8,160 nucleotides of DNA from Acidobacteriota bacterium (GTDB lineage Bacteria; Acidobacteriota; Terriglobia; Bryobacterales; Bryobacteraceae), in contig CANIFK010000206.1 in the NCBI GenBank assembly GCA_947466555.1, positions 1 to 8,160 on the forward strand, in the 5' to 3' direction. The position numbers and the translations under genes are program-made. Position 1 is the stretch's first letter. The number at the start of each line of letters is the position of its first letter. The notes below the pieces were generated by a model. The model was not told where the DNA came from. It saw nothing but the letters and a program-made list of their open reading frames with translations, and ran no database searches. Shown one piece after another: positions 1-5,904 of the stretch.

Positions 1-614
1 CGCAGCCGCCAGCCGAGTAACAACAACGTCACGCCGCACAGCACAAATGTCGCCGGCTCCGGCGTGGCCTGGGCCTCGAAATAGTAATTCGCGCTATCGG
101 GAAATGACACCTGCGTGAAGACTCCTGGCGACGAGCTCCAAATGACAAAGGTGTTATCGGAACTGCCGAGCGTTGGCGGATCAAATGCCGGTAATCCGAA
201 CTCCATCAGCGGATTGGATGGGTTAGAAAAAGAAAGCGTCCAAATGATGTCGTTGGGCACGACGATGTTGGGGTTGAAGTCGGCAATGACAAACGAATTG
301 GCAGCGGCGTTCACACTCGTCAGTGTCCCGGAATAGAGGTTGGCCCCCGGCAATCCGCCCACGGAACTCCATAAGTCAAGCGTCACGTCCACGGTGCCGC
401 CGATGCTGGATGACAGGTTCCAGAACCCAGTCGACGCCACAACCATGTACCGCGGCGTGTCGGGTGCGAACTGAATCAGATCGCCGCCGGCCAGCAGGGT
501 GTTAGTGGTAAAGCTATCGACGAAACCGGTGTCGGTGACGTTGTTCTGGTAGATAGCAACTGGCCCGGCGAACAGCACGGGAATTGAGAACAGTACGAAT
601 AAGGAACGGAACAC
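1..614 (-). CDS. PEP-CTERM sorting-domain exported protein (3' end cut by window edge)
   Basis: This frame has no suitable ATG and is read here from a GTG at 614, preceded by an AAGGGAG ribosome site 6 nt upstream and an in-frame stop further up. The visible 204 residues begin with a signal peptide (MFRSLFVLFSIPVLFAG). A roughly 160-residue region rich in Thr, Ser, Asn and Gly follows and looks like a beta-sandwich. The protein then has Pro185-Glu186-Pro187, a hydrophobic helix (FVLCGVTLLLLGW) and basic residues at the edge. This tripartite C-terminus is the PEP-CTERM signal recognised by exosortase in Gram-negative bacteria that make extracellular polysaccharide. The family role is anchoring or release at the cell surface. 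The function of the main domain is unknown, although it resembles the loosely defined choice-of-anchor modules common in such proteins. Probably only a few C-terminal residues are missing. No exosortase gene is present here. Confidence 0.85.
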   Translation of the reverse strand, partial: MFRSLFVLFSIPVLFAGPVAIYQNNVTDTGFVDSFTTNTLLAGGDLIQFAPDTPRYMVVASTGFWNLSSSIGGTVDVTLDLWSSVGGLPGANLYSGTLTSVNAAANSFVIADFNPNIVVPNDIIWTLSFSNPSNPLMEFGLPAFDPPTLGSSDNTFVIWSSSPGVFTQVSFPDSANYYFEAQATPEPATFVLCGVTLLLLGWRL

Positions 615-620
615 GGAAGT

Positions 621-627
621 CTCCCTT
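621..627 (-). promoter_or_regulatory. Ribosome binding site deciding the GTG start at 614
   Basis: On the minus strand AAGGGAG lies 6 nt before GTG. It is the only Shine-Dalgarno-like sequence placed to serve the PEP-CTERM frame, and the signal peptide begins directly at this GTG. Confidence 0.6.
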
Positions 628-701
628 GGAGTTACTCTGCGACGAAAAATAGGGCAGGTAACTTAGGTAGCGGAGACTGTCCGAATCCAGTGACAGACTT
701 T

Positions 702-1466
702 CTACTGAAAAATGTGATTCAGCGTGCCGGCCAGCCGCACACCGGCCTGCAACAGCCGCTGCTTCACGATGGGCATGCTCTTGTAGACGTACTCGTAGCT
801 CAACGGCAGCTCCGGCTTGAAGTCGTAGCAGCGGTCGCGAAGCTTGAACGACTCCTCCATCCAGCCCGCGTAGCTGGTCGCTTGCCAATCCTTCACTTCC
901 GCCGCCGTCGGATGGTCCAGAAACCGGGTCCATTCGGTGAAGCTGAGCTTCTCCTGTTCAATAATCAGGTCGTCCCAAACGGTGTGCAGGTTGGTGGCTT
1001 CCACGCTGCGAAACCAATGCACGCTGACGCGATTGCCCCCCAGGTCGTCCCGCTTGCCGGCGTGGAGCGGCTGGTGCAAATCCCCAATCATATGCACCAT
1101 GAACTTCAGCGCCTGAATCCGCTCCTCCTTCGGCGCGGCCGGATTGCGGAGCGTGGCCTCGAACTTCTTCAGCGCCACGATCACGTCGCCGGCGGGGTTC
1201 TTGCTCATCGTTGCATAGGTCTCGCCGTCGGGGATATTGACGTAGTGCCACGGGTCGGCGCGCTTCCACGACGGGTCGGACCGGATCTCGTCGGCCCAGT
1301 TGGAGACCTCCGCCAATGAGTCCGGCCCCAGCAGTTCGCGGACCGCCTTGGCCGCTTTCGGCGAAAGATGATTTTCGGCAATCTGGCCCACGACCCGGTG
1401 GCCGGTTTTTCCCCAGCTGAAGGCGAGAGCGGGAACGAGAAGGAGCACAAGAGTGGCTTTGGTCAT
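702..1466 (-). CDS. Secreted S1/P1-family zinc-dependent nuclease
   Basis: The 254-residue protein matches the S1/P1 nuclease family (phospholipase C/P1 nuclease fold), whose members cut single-stranded DNA and RNA and remove 3' phosphates using three zinc ions. A signal peptide (residues 1-17) should be cleaved after Ser17 to expose Trp18. In P1 the mature N-terminal Trp itself binds zinc. The remaining ligands can be placed by motif: His23 (GKTGHR), Asp59 (SNWADEIR), His74 (WHYVNIP), His125 and Asp129 (MVHMIGDLHQPLHAG), His135, His161 and Asp165 (NLHTVWDD). The W-to-H spacing of 5, D129-H135 spacing of 6 and H161-D165 spacing of 4 equal those of P1 nuclease. The full ligand set argues for an active periplasmic or secreted enzyme that scavenges nucleotides or phosphate. 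The gene diverges from alr. It lies 87 nt upstream of the PEP-CTERM gene on the same strand, but a shared role is not evident. Confidence 0.93.
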   Translation of the reverse strand: MTKATLVLLLVPALAFSWGKTGHRVVGQIAENHLSPKAAKAVRELLGPDSLAEVSNWADEIRSDPSWKRADPWHYVNIPDGETYATMSKNPAGDVIVALKKFEATLRNPAAPKEERIQALKFMVHMIGDLHQPLHAGKRDDLGGNRVSVHWFRSVEATNLHTVWDDLIIEQEKLSFTEWTRFLDHPTAAEVKDWQATSYAGWMEESFKLRDRCYDFKPELPLSYEYVYKSMPIVKQRLLQAGVRLAGTLNHIFQ

Positions 1467-1499
1467 GGGCTTTGTTCACCACGATAGCGCGATAATCGA
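1467..1499. promoter_or_regulatory. 33-bp divergent start region between the nuclease and alr
   Basis: Both genes start at the edges of this 33-bp spacer, so their promoters must overlap each other or lie within the opposite coding region. On the plus strand GATAAT (1491-1496) resembles a -10 box, but it sits so close to the alr start that the message would be nearly leaderless. No good -35 is seen at 16-18 bp. A short repeat CGATAgcgCGATA occupies the middle. Neither start has a strong Shine-Dalgarno sequence. The promoter assignment is inference only. Confidence 0.3.
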
Positions 1500-2621
1500 G
1501 TGAATATGTACCGATCGTGGTTGGAGGTATCGCTGAGCCAGATCGCCAGTAATTTCCGGGCCATCCGGAAGCTGGCCGGGAGCGGCGTGACGGTGATGCC
1601 CGTGGTGAAGGCCGATGCCTACCGGCATGGCGCCGTGGAAGTGTCGCGAGTTCTGGAAGAGGCGGGCGCGCGGTGGCTGGCCGTGTCGAACGTGCACGAA
1701 GGGATTGCCCTGCGGGAATCCGGAATGACCAGCCGCATCCTGGTGATGGCCGATTTTCTGCCCAGCAGCCGGCCGCTGTTTCTGGACTATGACCTGACGC
1801 CGGCCATCCATTCGCTCGAAGGCATCGCCGCCTACGACGAGCTGGCCGTGGCCGCCGGCAAACCCGCGCCGTTCCACCTGAAAATCGATACGGGCATGGG
1901 CCGCCTGGGCACGCGCGCCTCGGCGTCGGAGATTCTGGACGCGCTCGCACAGACGCGGGCGGCGCGGCTGGAAGGGTTGATGTCGCACTTCGCCTCGGCG
2001 CCGAACTATACGACGTCCCAGACCGACGAGCAGATCGCCACCTTCACCGCCGTTCTGCAACACCTGCGCAACGCCGGCGTGAACCCGGCGATGGTCCACC
2101 TGTCGAGCACCGTGCCGCTGGCTTATGGGCGGAAGGAGGCCTGGGGCAATCTGGTGCGTCCCGGCCACGCCATTTACGGATACGTCTCCCCGGCTAAGGG
2201 CGCGTCGTCGCCCTGCCTGCTGGAAGTGCATCCGGCGCTTAGCTGGAAGGCCACGGTGCTGGAGGTGAAGGATATTCCCGCCGGCGCGGCCATCGGCTAT
2301 GGCGGCATCCACACCACGGGCCGGGAAACGCGCATCGCCGTGCTGGGCGTGGGCTACGCCGACGGCTACCCGCACCGGCTGTCGAACAAGGGCAAGGTGT
2401 TGCTGCAAGGGCGCGCGGTGCCGGTGCTGGGCGCGGTGTCGATGGACCTCACCACCGTTGATGCCTCGGGCCTCGACGTCAAGCCCGGCGACGCTGCCAC
2501 GCTCCTCGGCACCGATGGCGACGAATCCATCGACGCGCAGCAGATCGCAAAACTGGCCGGCACCATCTCGTACTCCGTCCTCTGTGGCATCAGCTCCCGG
2601 GTGGTCCGGCTGTATGTGTAA
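1500..2621 (+). CDS. alr: Alanine racemase (PLP-dependent)
   Basis: This 373-residue protein has the usual length and two-domain layout of Alr, which interconverts L- and D-alanine to supply D-Ala for peptidoglycan. Lys37, in VVKADAYRHG, is the PLP Schiff-base lysine (commonly KANAYGHG). MSHFASA matches the conserved His-Phe strand. Arg220 in LVRPGHAIYGY corresponds to the Arg facing the PLP pyridine nitrogen. Tyr267 in AIGYGG is the second catalytic base, contributed to the partner subunit. GVGYADGYPHR and Met315-Asp316 (AVSMDLTTVD) complete the active-site entrance, with Ser where many homologues have Cys. The start could be GTG 1500 or ATG 1506. Alignment with the usual short N-terminus slightly favours the ATG, and GAG at 1498-1500 could serve it. 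The stop is one base ahead of a small leader frame. The biosynthetic enzyme is more likely than a catabolic one, but this cannot be settled from one gene. Confidence 0.95.
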   Translation: MNMYRSWLEVSLSQIASNFRAIRKLAGSGVTVMPVVKADAYRHGAVEVSRVLEEAGARWLAVSNVHEGIALRESGMTSRILVMADFLPSSRPLFLDYDLTPAIHSLEGIAAYDELAVAAGKPAPFHLKIDTGMGRLGTRASASEILDALAQTRAARLEGLMSHFASAPNYTTSQTDEQIATFTAVLQHLRNAGVNPAMVHLSSTVPLAYGRKEAWGNLVRPGHAIYGYVSPAKGASSPCLLEVHPALSWKATVLEVKDIPAGAAIGYGGIHTTGRETRIAVLGVGYADGYPHRLSNKGKVLLQGRAVPVLGAVSMDLTTVDASGLDVKPGDAATLLGTDGDESIDAQQIAKLAGTISYSVLCGISSRVVRLYV

Positions 2622-2622
2622 G

Positions 2623-2703
2623 ATGAGAGAAGTGAAGTTCGTTCCGCAAATTAGCAGCGCACGTCTCGCGATGGCGATTATTATGATCGCCAGTTCCGCC
2701 TGA
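2623..2703 (+). CDS. Putative 26-aa leader peptide with isoleucine cluster
   Basis: This is a short frame beginning one base after the alr stop (TAA-G-ATG) and ending at TGA 2701-2703. The peptide starts MREVKFVPQISSAR and ends LAMAIIMIASSA. Four of 26 residues are Ile, three of them clustered in ATT ATT ATG ATC at 2677-2688. The stop codon lies inside a strand that can pair with the 5' arm of the downstream terminator. Its position ahead of an ACT/ilvA pair suggests an attenuation leader peptide sensing isoleucine charging. The ATG has no clear Shine-Dalgarno, so translation may depend on termination-reinitiation from alr. GTG 2632 is an alternative start. It could also be a chance frame. 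Confidence 0.4.
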   Translation: MREVKFVPQISSARLAMAIIMIASSA

Positions 2704-2775
2704 GCCTGCCTGCGAACGAACGCAAGTTTTAAGGCCTCCGGTGGATCACCTTCCACCGGGGGCCTTTCCTTTTTA
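2637..2775 (+). promoter_or_regulatory. Candidate transcription attenuator upstream of the ACT-ilvA pair
   Basis: Several alternative pairings are visible. (a) 2637-2648 pairs with 2711-2721 as 11 base pairs with one bulged C. (b) TGGCGAT 2672-2678 pairs with ATCGCCA 2686-2692 as a perfect 7-bp hairpin holding the Ile codons. (c) 2696-2706 pairs with terminator arm 2733-2744 as 10 pairs including one G-U, with one mismatch and one bulge, making a possible antiterminator. (d) A second copy of GTTCCGC (2693-2699) can pair with GCGAAC 2712-2717. Folds (c) and (d) exclude each other. Fold (c) also excludes the terminator, and would be a pseudoknot with (a). A ribosome halted at the Ile codons would leave 2696-2706 free to antiterminate. 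One reaching the TGA would cover it and allow termination. This is classical amino-acid attenuation logic, inferred from sequence alone. Confidence 0.5.
2733..2774 (+). terminator. Strong intrinsic terminator hairpin in the ACT-ilvA leader
   Basis: GGCCTCCGGTGG (2733-2744) and CCACCGGGGGCC (2753-2764) form a 12-bp GC-rich stem with a single T-G wobble. AA/TT can extend it by two pairs, the loop is 8 nt (ATCACCTT), and TTTCCTTTTT follows. It ends about 26 nt before the ACT gene start, which leaves no room for a normal separate promoter after it. That position suits a conditional terminator better than a plain end of the alr transcript, although a promoter overlapping the hairpin cannot be excluded. 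Confidence 0.85.
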
Positions 2776-2800
2776 CGCCCGCCAACCCGGAGACAAACTG

Positions 2801-3028
2801 ATGCTGCAAACCGTGGAGATACTGCTGGAAGATAAGCCAGGCGCGTTGATGCGCGCGGTCGGGGTGATTACGGCGAAGGGGTCGAATATCGCGTCGCTCT
2901 CCGTGGCGCCCGATGCGGAGCAGCCCGGGTTGGCGAGGGTGCGCATGGTGGCCGATGTCGAAGAACGGTTGCACGACCGGGTGTTGAAAGAGTTGAACCG
3001 GCTGGTGCAGGTGGTGCGGGCATGGTAA
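2801..3028 (+). CDS. Stand-alone IlvN/IlvH/IlvM-like ACT-domain protein
   Basis: This 75-residue protein is a single ACT domain resembling the N-terminal half of acetolactate synthase small subunits. It aligns without gaps over its first 33 residues with E. coli IlvH as I recall it: LLEDKPGAL versus LLENESGAL, and KGSNIASLSVAP versus RGYNIESLTVAP. Gly14 and Asn29, which belong to the valine site in IlvH, are kept, while Asn11 is Asp here. It ends at LVQVVRAW, where IlvH would continue into its second domain, so its length is closer to IlvM (about 87 residues). ATG 2801 is chosen because GGAG (2789-2792) lies 8 nt upstream and the next in-frame ATG upstream (2741) falls inside the terminator hairpin. 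It overlaps ilvA by 7 nt (ATGGTAA), implying translational coupling. The likely role is effector-binding regulation of branched-chain amino acid synthesis. No acetolactate synthase catalytic gene is visible, so the partner is unknown and could be IlvA. Confidence 0.85.
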   Translation: MLQTVEILLEDKPGALMRAVGVITAKGSNIASLSVAPDAEQPGLARVRMVADVEERLHDRVLKELNRLVQVVRAW

Positions 3029-4218
3029 CGCTACAACAGATCGAAGCCGCCACGGCGCGGATCCGCGGGGAGATCTACGTCTCGCCGCTGGTGCATTCCA
3101 AGGCGTTGTCGGCGTTGTCCGGCAACGAGATTTACCTCAAGCTGGACAACCTGCAGATGACGGGTTCGTTCAAGGAGCGCGGCGCGCTGAACCGCATTCT
3201 CACGTTGACCGATGCGGAAAAAGCCCGCGGCGTAGTGGCCGCCTCCGCCGGCAATCACGGCCAGGCTGTGGCCTATCACGCCACCCGTCGCGGCATTCGC
3301 GCGCAGATCTGGATGCCGCGTTATACGCCGCTGGTGAAGCTGTCGGCCACGCGTAACTACGGCGGCGACGTGGTGCTGCACGGCAACAGTTACGACGAAG
3401 CCTTCGAAGGCGCCATCGCCCAGGACGCCACGTTCGTGCATGCCTTCGACGATGAAGCGGTAATTGCCGGACAGGGCTCGCTGGGCCTGGAGATGCTGGA
3501 CCAGAATCCGGAGCTGGACGTGATTATCACCTCCATCGGCGGTGGCGGGCTGGCCTCCGGCGTGGCCTGCGCGGCGAAGGGGCGGAAGCCGTCGATTGAA
3601 GTCGTCGGCGTGCAGACGTCGCGGTTGCCATCGATGGTGGCGGCGCTCGCTTCCGGGGAACCGGTACGCGTTGCCGCGGGGTCAACGCTGGCCGATGGCA
3701 TCGCCGTGCGCAAGGCCGGCGGCTTCACGCTGCCGATGGTGCGCGAGTATGTCGATAACGTCGTCACCGTCGACGAAGGCGACATCGCCGCTGCCATCCT
3801 CTATCTGCTGGAGCGCGAAAAGACGCTGGCCGAAGGCGCCGGGGCCATCGGCGTCGCGGCCGTGCTGCAAGGGCTCACCGGGCACCGCGGGAAGAAGATC
3901 GGCGTCATCGTCAGCGGCGGAAATCTGGACGTGACCCTCCTGGCCCGCATCATCGAACAAGGCATGGTGCGCGACGGCCGCCGCCTGCGCGTGCGCGTGA
4001 CCCTGCCCGATTACCCCGGCGCCCTCGAAGGCCTGGCCGCGCGCATCGCCGCCGCCGGCGCCAACATTGTCGAGACGCTCCACAACCGCGCCCACTACGG
4101 CGTCAGCCTCACCGAAACCGCCATCGATATCACCATGGAAACCCGCGGCCGCGAACACGTCACCGAGATCCTGTCCGCCTTAAGCGCAGCCGCCTACGAG
4201 TTCACCATGGTGGAATAA
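3022..4218 (+). CDS. ilvA: Threonine dehydratase (threonine ammonia-lyase), short form with one C-terminal ACT domain
   Basis: This 398-residue fold-type II PLP enzyme should deaminate L-threonine to 2-oxobutanoate and ammonia, the first committed step to isoleucine. Lys51 in GSFKERGAL is the PLP lysine. ASAGNHGQAVAYHA is the Asn loop, SIGGGGLASG is the glycine-rich phosphate loop, and VIVSGGNLD closes the catalytic domain near residue 305. An ACT domain follows from about residue 322 to the end (RRLRVRVTLPDYPGALEGLA, then FTMVE). This matches the roughly 400-residue single-ACT class rather than the roughly 510-residue E. coli IlvA with two ACT-like repeats. Members of this class may be biosynthetic or catabolic (TdcB-like). 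The neighbouring IlvN-like ACT gene and Ile-containing leader favour the biosynthetic role. The start ATG lies within the last codons of the ACT gene. A serine or threo-3-hydroxyaspartate dehydratase activity cannot be excluded. Confidence 0.93.
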   Translation: MVTLQQIEAATARIRGEIYVSPLVHSKALSALSGNEIYLKLDNLQMTGSFKERGALNRILTLTDAEKARGVVAASAGNHGQAVAYHATRRGIRAQIWMPRYTPLVKLSATRNYGGDVVLHGNSYDEAFEGAIAQDATFVHAFDDEAVIAGQGSLGLEMLDQNPELDVIITSIGGGGLASGVACAAKGRKPSIEVVGVQTSRLPSMVAALASGEPVRVAAGSTLADGIAVRKAGGFTLPMVREYVDNVVTVDEGDIAAAILYLLEREKTLAEGAGAIGVAAVLQGLTGHRGKKIGVIVSGGNLDVTLLARIIEQGMVRDGRRLRVRVTLPDYPGALEGLAARIAAAGANIVETLHNRAHYGVSLTETAIDITMETRGREHVTEILSALSAAAYEFTMVE

Positions 4219-4267
4219 ATTTCGCCCCTCCGCGACCCCTTTCCCCAAAACCTGCATCCCCGCTGAC

Positions 4268-4273
4268 AGGAGG
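4268..4273 (+). promoter_or_regulatory. Consensus Shine-Dalgarno for the cytochrome gene
   Basis: AGGAGG sits 5 nt before ATG 4279 and fixes that start. The rest of the 60-bp gap after ilvA shows neither a terminator hairpin nor a recognisable promoter, so read-through from ilvA is possible. Confidence 0.75.
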
Positions 4274-4278
4274 AATCT

Positions 4279-5901
4279 ATGAAGATTCTGAGTCTCGTCA
4301 TGATGACGGCAGTAGGCGCAACGGCCTGGGCGCAAGGTTGGAAGGTAATCGGGTGGAACGACCTGGGCATGCACTGTGTGGATGGGAAGGATTACTCCAT
4401 CTATTCCATCCTGCCCCCCTTCAACACCTTCCATGCGCAGGTGGTGAACAGCTCCGGCAAGCTGGTGAAATCCGGCGTCACGCTCACCTATCAGGCAGTG
4501 GCCGATTCCACCGGCTCCATCAACAAAACCTCCGTCGGCAAGTCCACGTTTTGGCAATTCGCCCAGCCGCTCTACGGCGCCACACTCGCCCCCGACAAGG
4601 GCCTGGCCGGCTTCGCCATGCCCGGCGCCGCCAACACCCCGCAACGCATGCGCTTCGATTCCCCCTTCGCCTGGTTCACCGGCGAAGGCGTCCCCATCCT
4701 GCCCTACGACGACAAGGGCACCAAAAATTTCTACCCCATGATGCGGCTCACCGCGCGCAACTCGGCCGGCACCGCGCTCGCCTTCACCGACATCGTCCTG
4801 CCCGTCTCCGACGAAATGAACTGCCTGGCCTGCCACGCTTCCGGCTCCACCAGCACCGCGCGCCCCGCCGCCGGCTGGGCATTCCTCACCGATCCGGAAA
4901 AGGACTACAAGCGCAACGTCCTCCGCCTGCACGATGAGCGCGAAGCCAACAATCCCACGTTCCGAAACGCGCTCGCCAAAGTCGGCCTGAACCTCGCCGG
5001 CCTCTCCGCCACCGTCGACGCCGGCCGCCCCGTGCTCTGCGCGTCCTGTCACGGTTCCAACGCCCTGCCCGGCACCGGCATCGCCGGCATCGGCCCGCTC
5101 ACCAAATCCATGCACACGCGCCACGCTAACGTGGTCGACCCCACTAACTTCCTCACCCTCGATGCCGCCAACAACCGCTCCGCCTGCTACAGCTGCCACC
5201 CCGGTTCGGAAACCAAGTGCCTGCGCGGCGCCATGGGCAACGCCACCCAGCCCGACGGCACAATGACCATGCAGTGCCAAAGCTGCCACGGCAACATGAG
5301 CACCGTCGGCGCCTCCACTCGCAACGGCTGGCTGCAGGAGCCCTCCTGCCAGAACTGCCACACCGGCACAGCCGTCAAAAACAACGGGCAGATCCGCTAT
5401 ACCGACGCCTTCGTGGGCGGCGCCCCGCGCGTCCCCGTGGACCGGACCTTCGCCACCAACGCCAACGTCCCCGTCCCCGGTTCCGATCTCTACCGCTTCT
5501 CCAAGGGCCACGGCGGTCTGCAGTGTTCGGCCTGCCACGGCTCCACCCACGCCGAATACCCCAGCTCCCACGTGAACGATAACGTGCAGTCCATCAAGCT
5601 GCAGGGTTACGCCGGCACCCTGGCTGAATGCAAAGCCTGCCACTCCACCGTTCCCTCCACCGTTACCGGCGGCCCCCACGGCCTCCATCCCATCGGCCAG
5701 AGCTGGGTCGGCAAACACGGTGACGCCGCCGAAAAGAACCCCGCGCAGTGCCAGGCCTGCCACGGCGTCAACTATCGCGGCACCGTTCTATCGGCCACCA
5801 CCACCGCGCGGACTTTCAAAACCGAACACGGCACGAAGACGTTCGCCAAGGGAACGCAAATTACCTGCTACCAGTGCCACAACGGCCCGCGCGGCGAGTA
5901 A
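4279..5901 (+). CDS. Secreted nonahaem c-type cytochrome with N-terminal NDLGMHC domain
   Basis: The 540-residue protein has a signal peptide (residues 1-19, AWAQ before GW), a cytochrome-free region at 20-180, and nine CXXCH haem sites. These begin at residues 182 (CLACH), 254 (CASCH), 303 (CYSCH), 333 (CQSCH), 357 (CQNCH), 416 (CSACH), 451 (CKACH), 491 (CQACH) and 530 (CYQCH). Many extra His residues (MHTRH, KGHGG, STH, SSH, GPHGLH, GKHGD, TEHGT) could serve as distal ligands, fitting bis-His hexacoordinate haems. The N-terminal region starts GWKVIGWNDLGMHCVDGKDYS, with Cys33 outside any CXXCH; Cys314 is the only other unpaired Cys. The role is inferred as periplasmic or outer-surface electron transfer. 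The electron donor and acceptor are unknown, and no porin, quinol oxidase or cytochrome maturation gene adjoins it. The start is fixed by a perfect AGGAGG. It ends 3 bp from the convergent sigma factor gene. Confidence 0.9.
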   Translation: MKILSLVMMTAVGATAWAQGWKVIGWNDLGMHCVDGKDYSIYSILPPFNTFHAQVVNSSGKLVKSGVTLTYQAVADSTGSINKTSVGKSTFWQFAQPLYGATLAPDKGLAGFAMPGAANTPQRMRFDSPFAWFTGEGVPILPYDDKGTKNFYPMMRLTARNSAGTALAFTDIVLPVSDEMNCLACHASGSTSTARPAAGWAFLTDPEKDYKRNVLRLHDEREANNPTFRNALAKVGLNLAGLSATVDAGRPVLCASCHGSNALPGTGIAGIGPLTKSMHTRHANVVDPTNFLTLDAANNRSACYSCHPGSETKCLRGAMGNATQPDGTMTMQCQSCHGNMSTVGASTRNGWLQEPSCQNCHTGTAVKNNGQIRYTDAFVGGAPRVPVDRTFATNANVPVPGSDLYRFSKGHGGLQCSACHGSTHAEYPSSHVNDNVQSIKLQGYAGTLAECKACHSTVPSTVTGGPHGLHPIGQSWVGKHGDAAEKNPAQCQACHGVNYRGTVLSATTTARTFKTEHGTKTFAKGTQITCYQCHNGPRGE

Positions 5902-5904
5902 AAC

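Noticed and set aside
677..696. Hairpin CTGTC/GACAG downstream of the nuclease stop
   Set aside because: A 5-bp stem with a 10-nt loop and no T-tract is too weak to call a terminator.
958..1950. 330-codon open frame on the minus strand
   Set aside because: It spans the divergent nuclease and alr starts out of frame with both, and is Arg/Pro-rich with no recognisable motif.
1476..2756. 426-codon open frame on the minus strand
   Set aside because: It is antisense to alr, has His/Arg/Gln-rich composition and no domain I recognise, and its start would lie within the terminator hairpin.
2700..2775. T-box riboswitch
   Set aside because: GGTGGATCACC near the terminator loosely recalls the T-box core, but the conserved sequence is not matched. 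No stem I specifier loop is seen, and the leader is short and carries a reading frame.
2741..2800. Longer start for the ACT protein at ATG 2741
   Set aside because: It would begin inside the terminator stem and add 20 residues unlike the family. ATG 2801 has GGAG 8 nt upstream and aligns with IlvH residue 1.
4180..5763. 527-codon open frame on the minus strand
   Set aside because: It lies antisense to the cytochrome gene, with low-complexity Gly/Val/Ala content. It arises from the GC-rich third positions of a gene with nine clear CXXCH sites.
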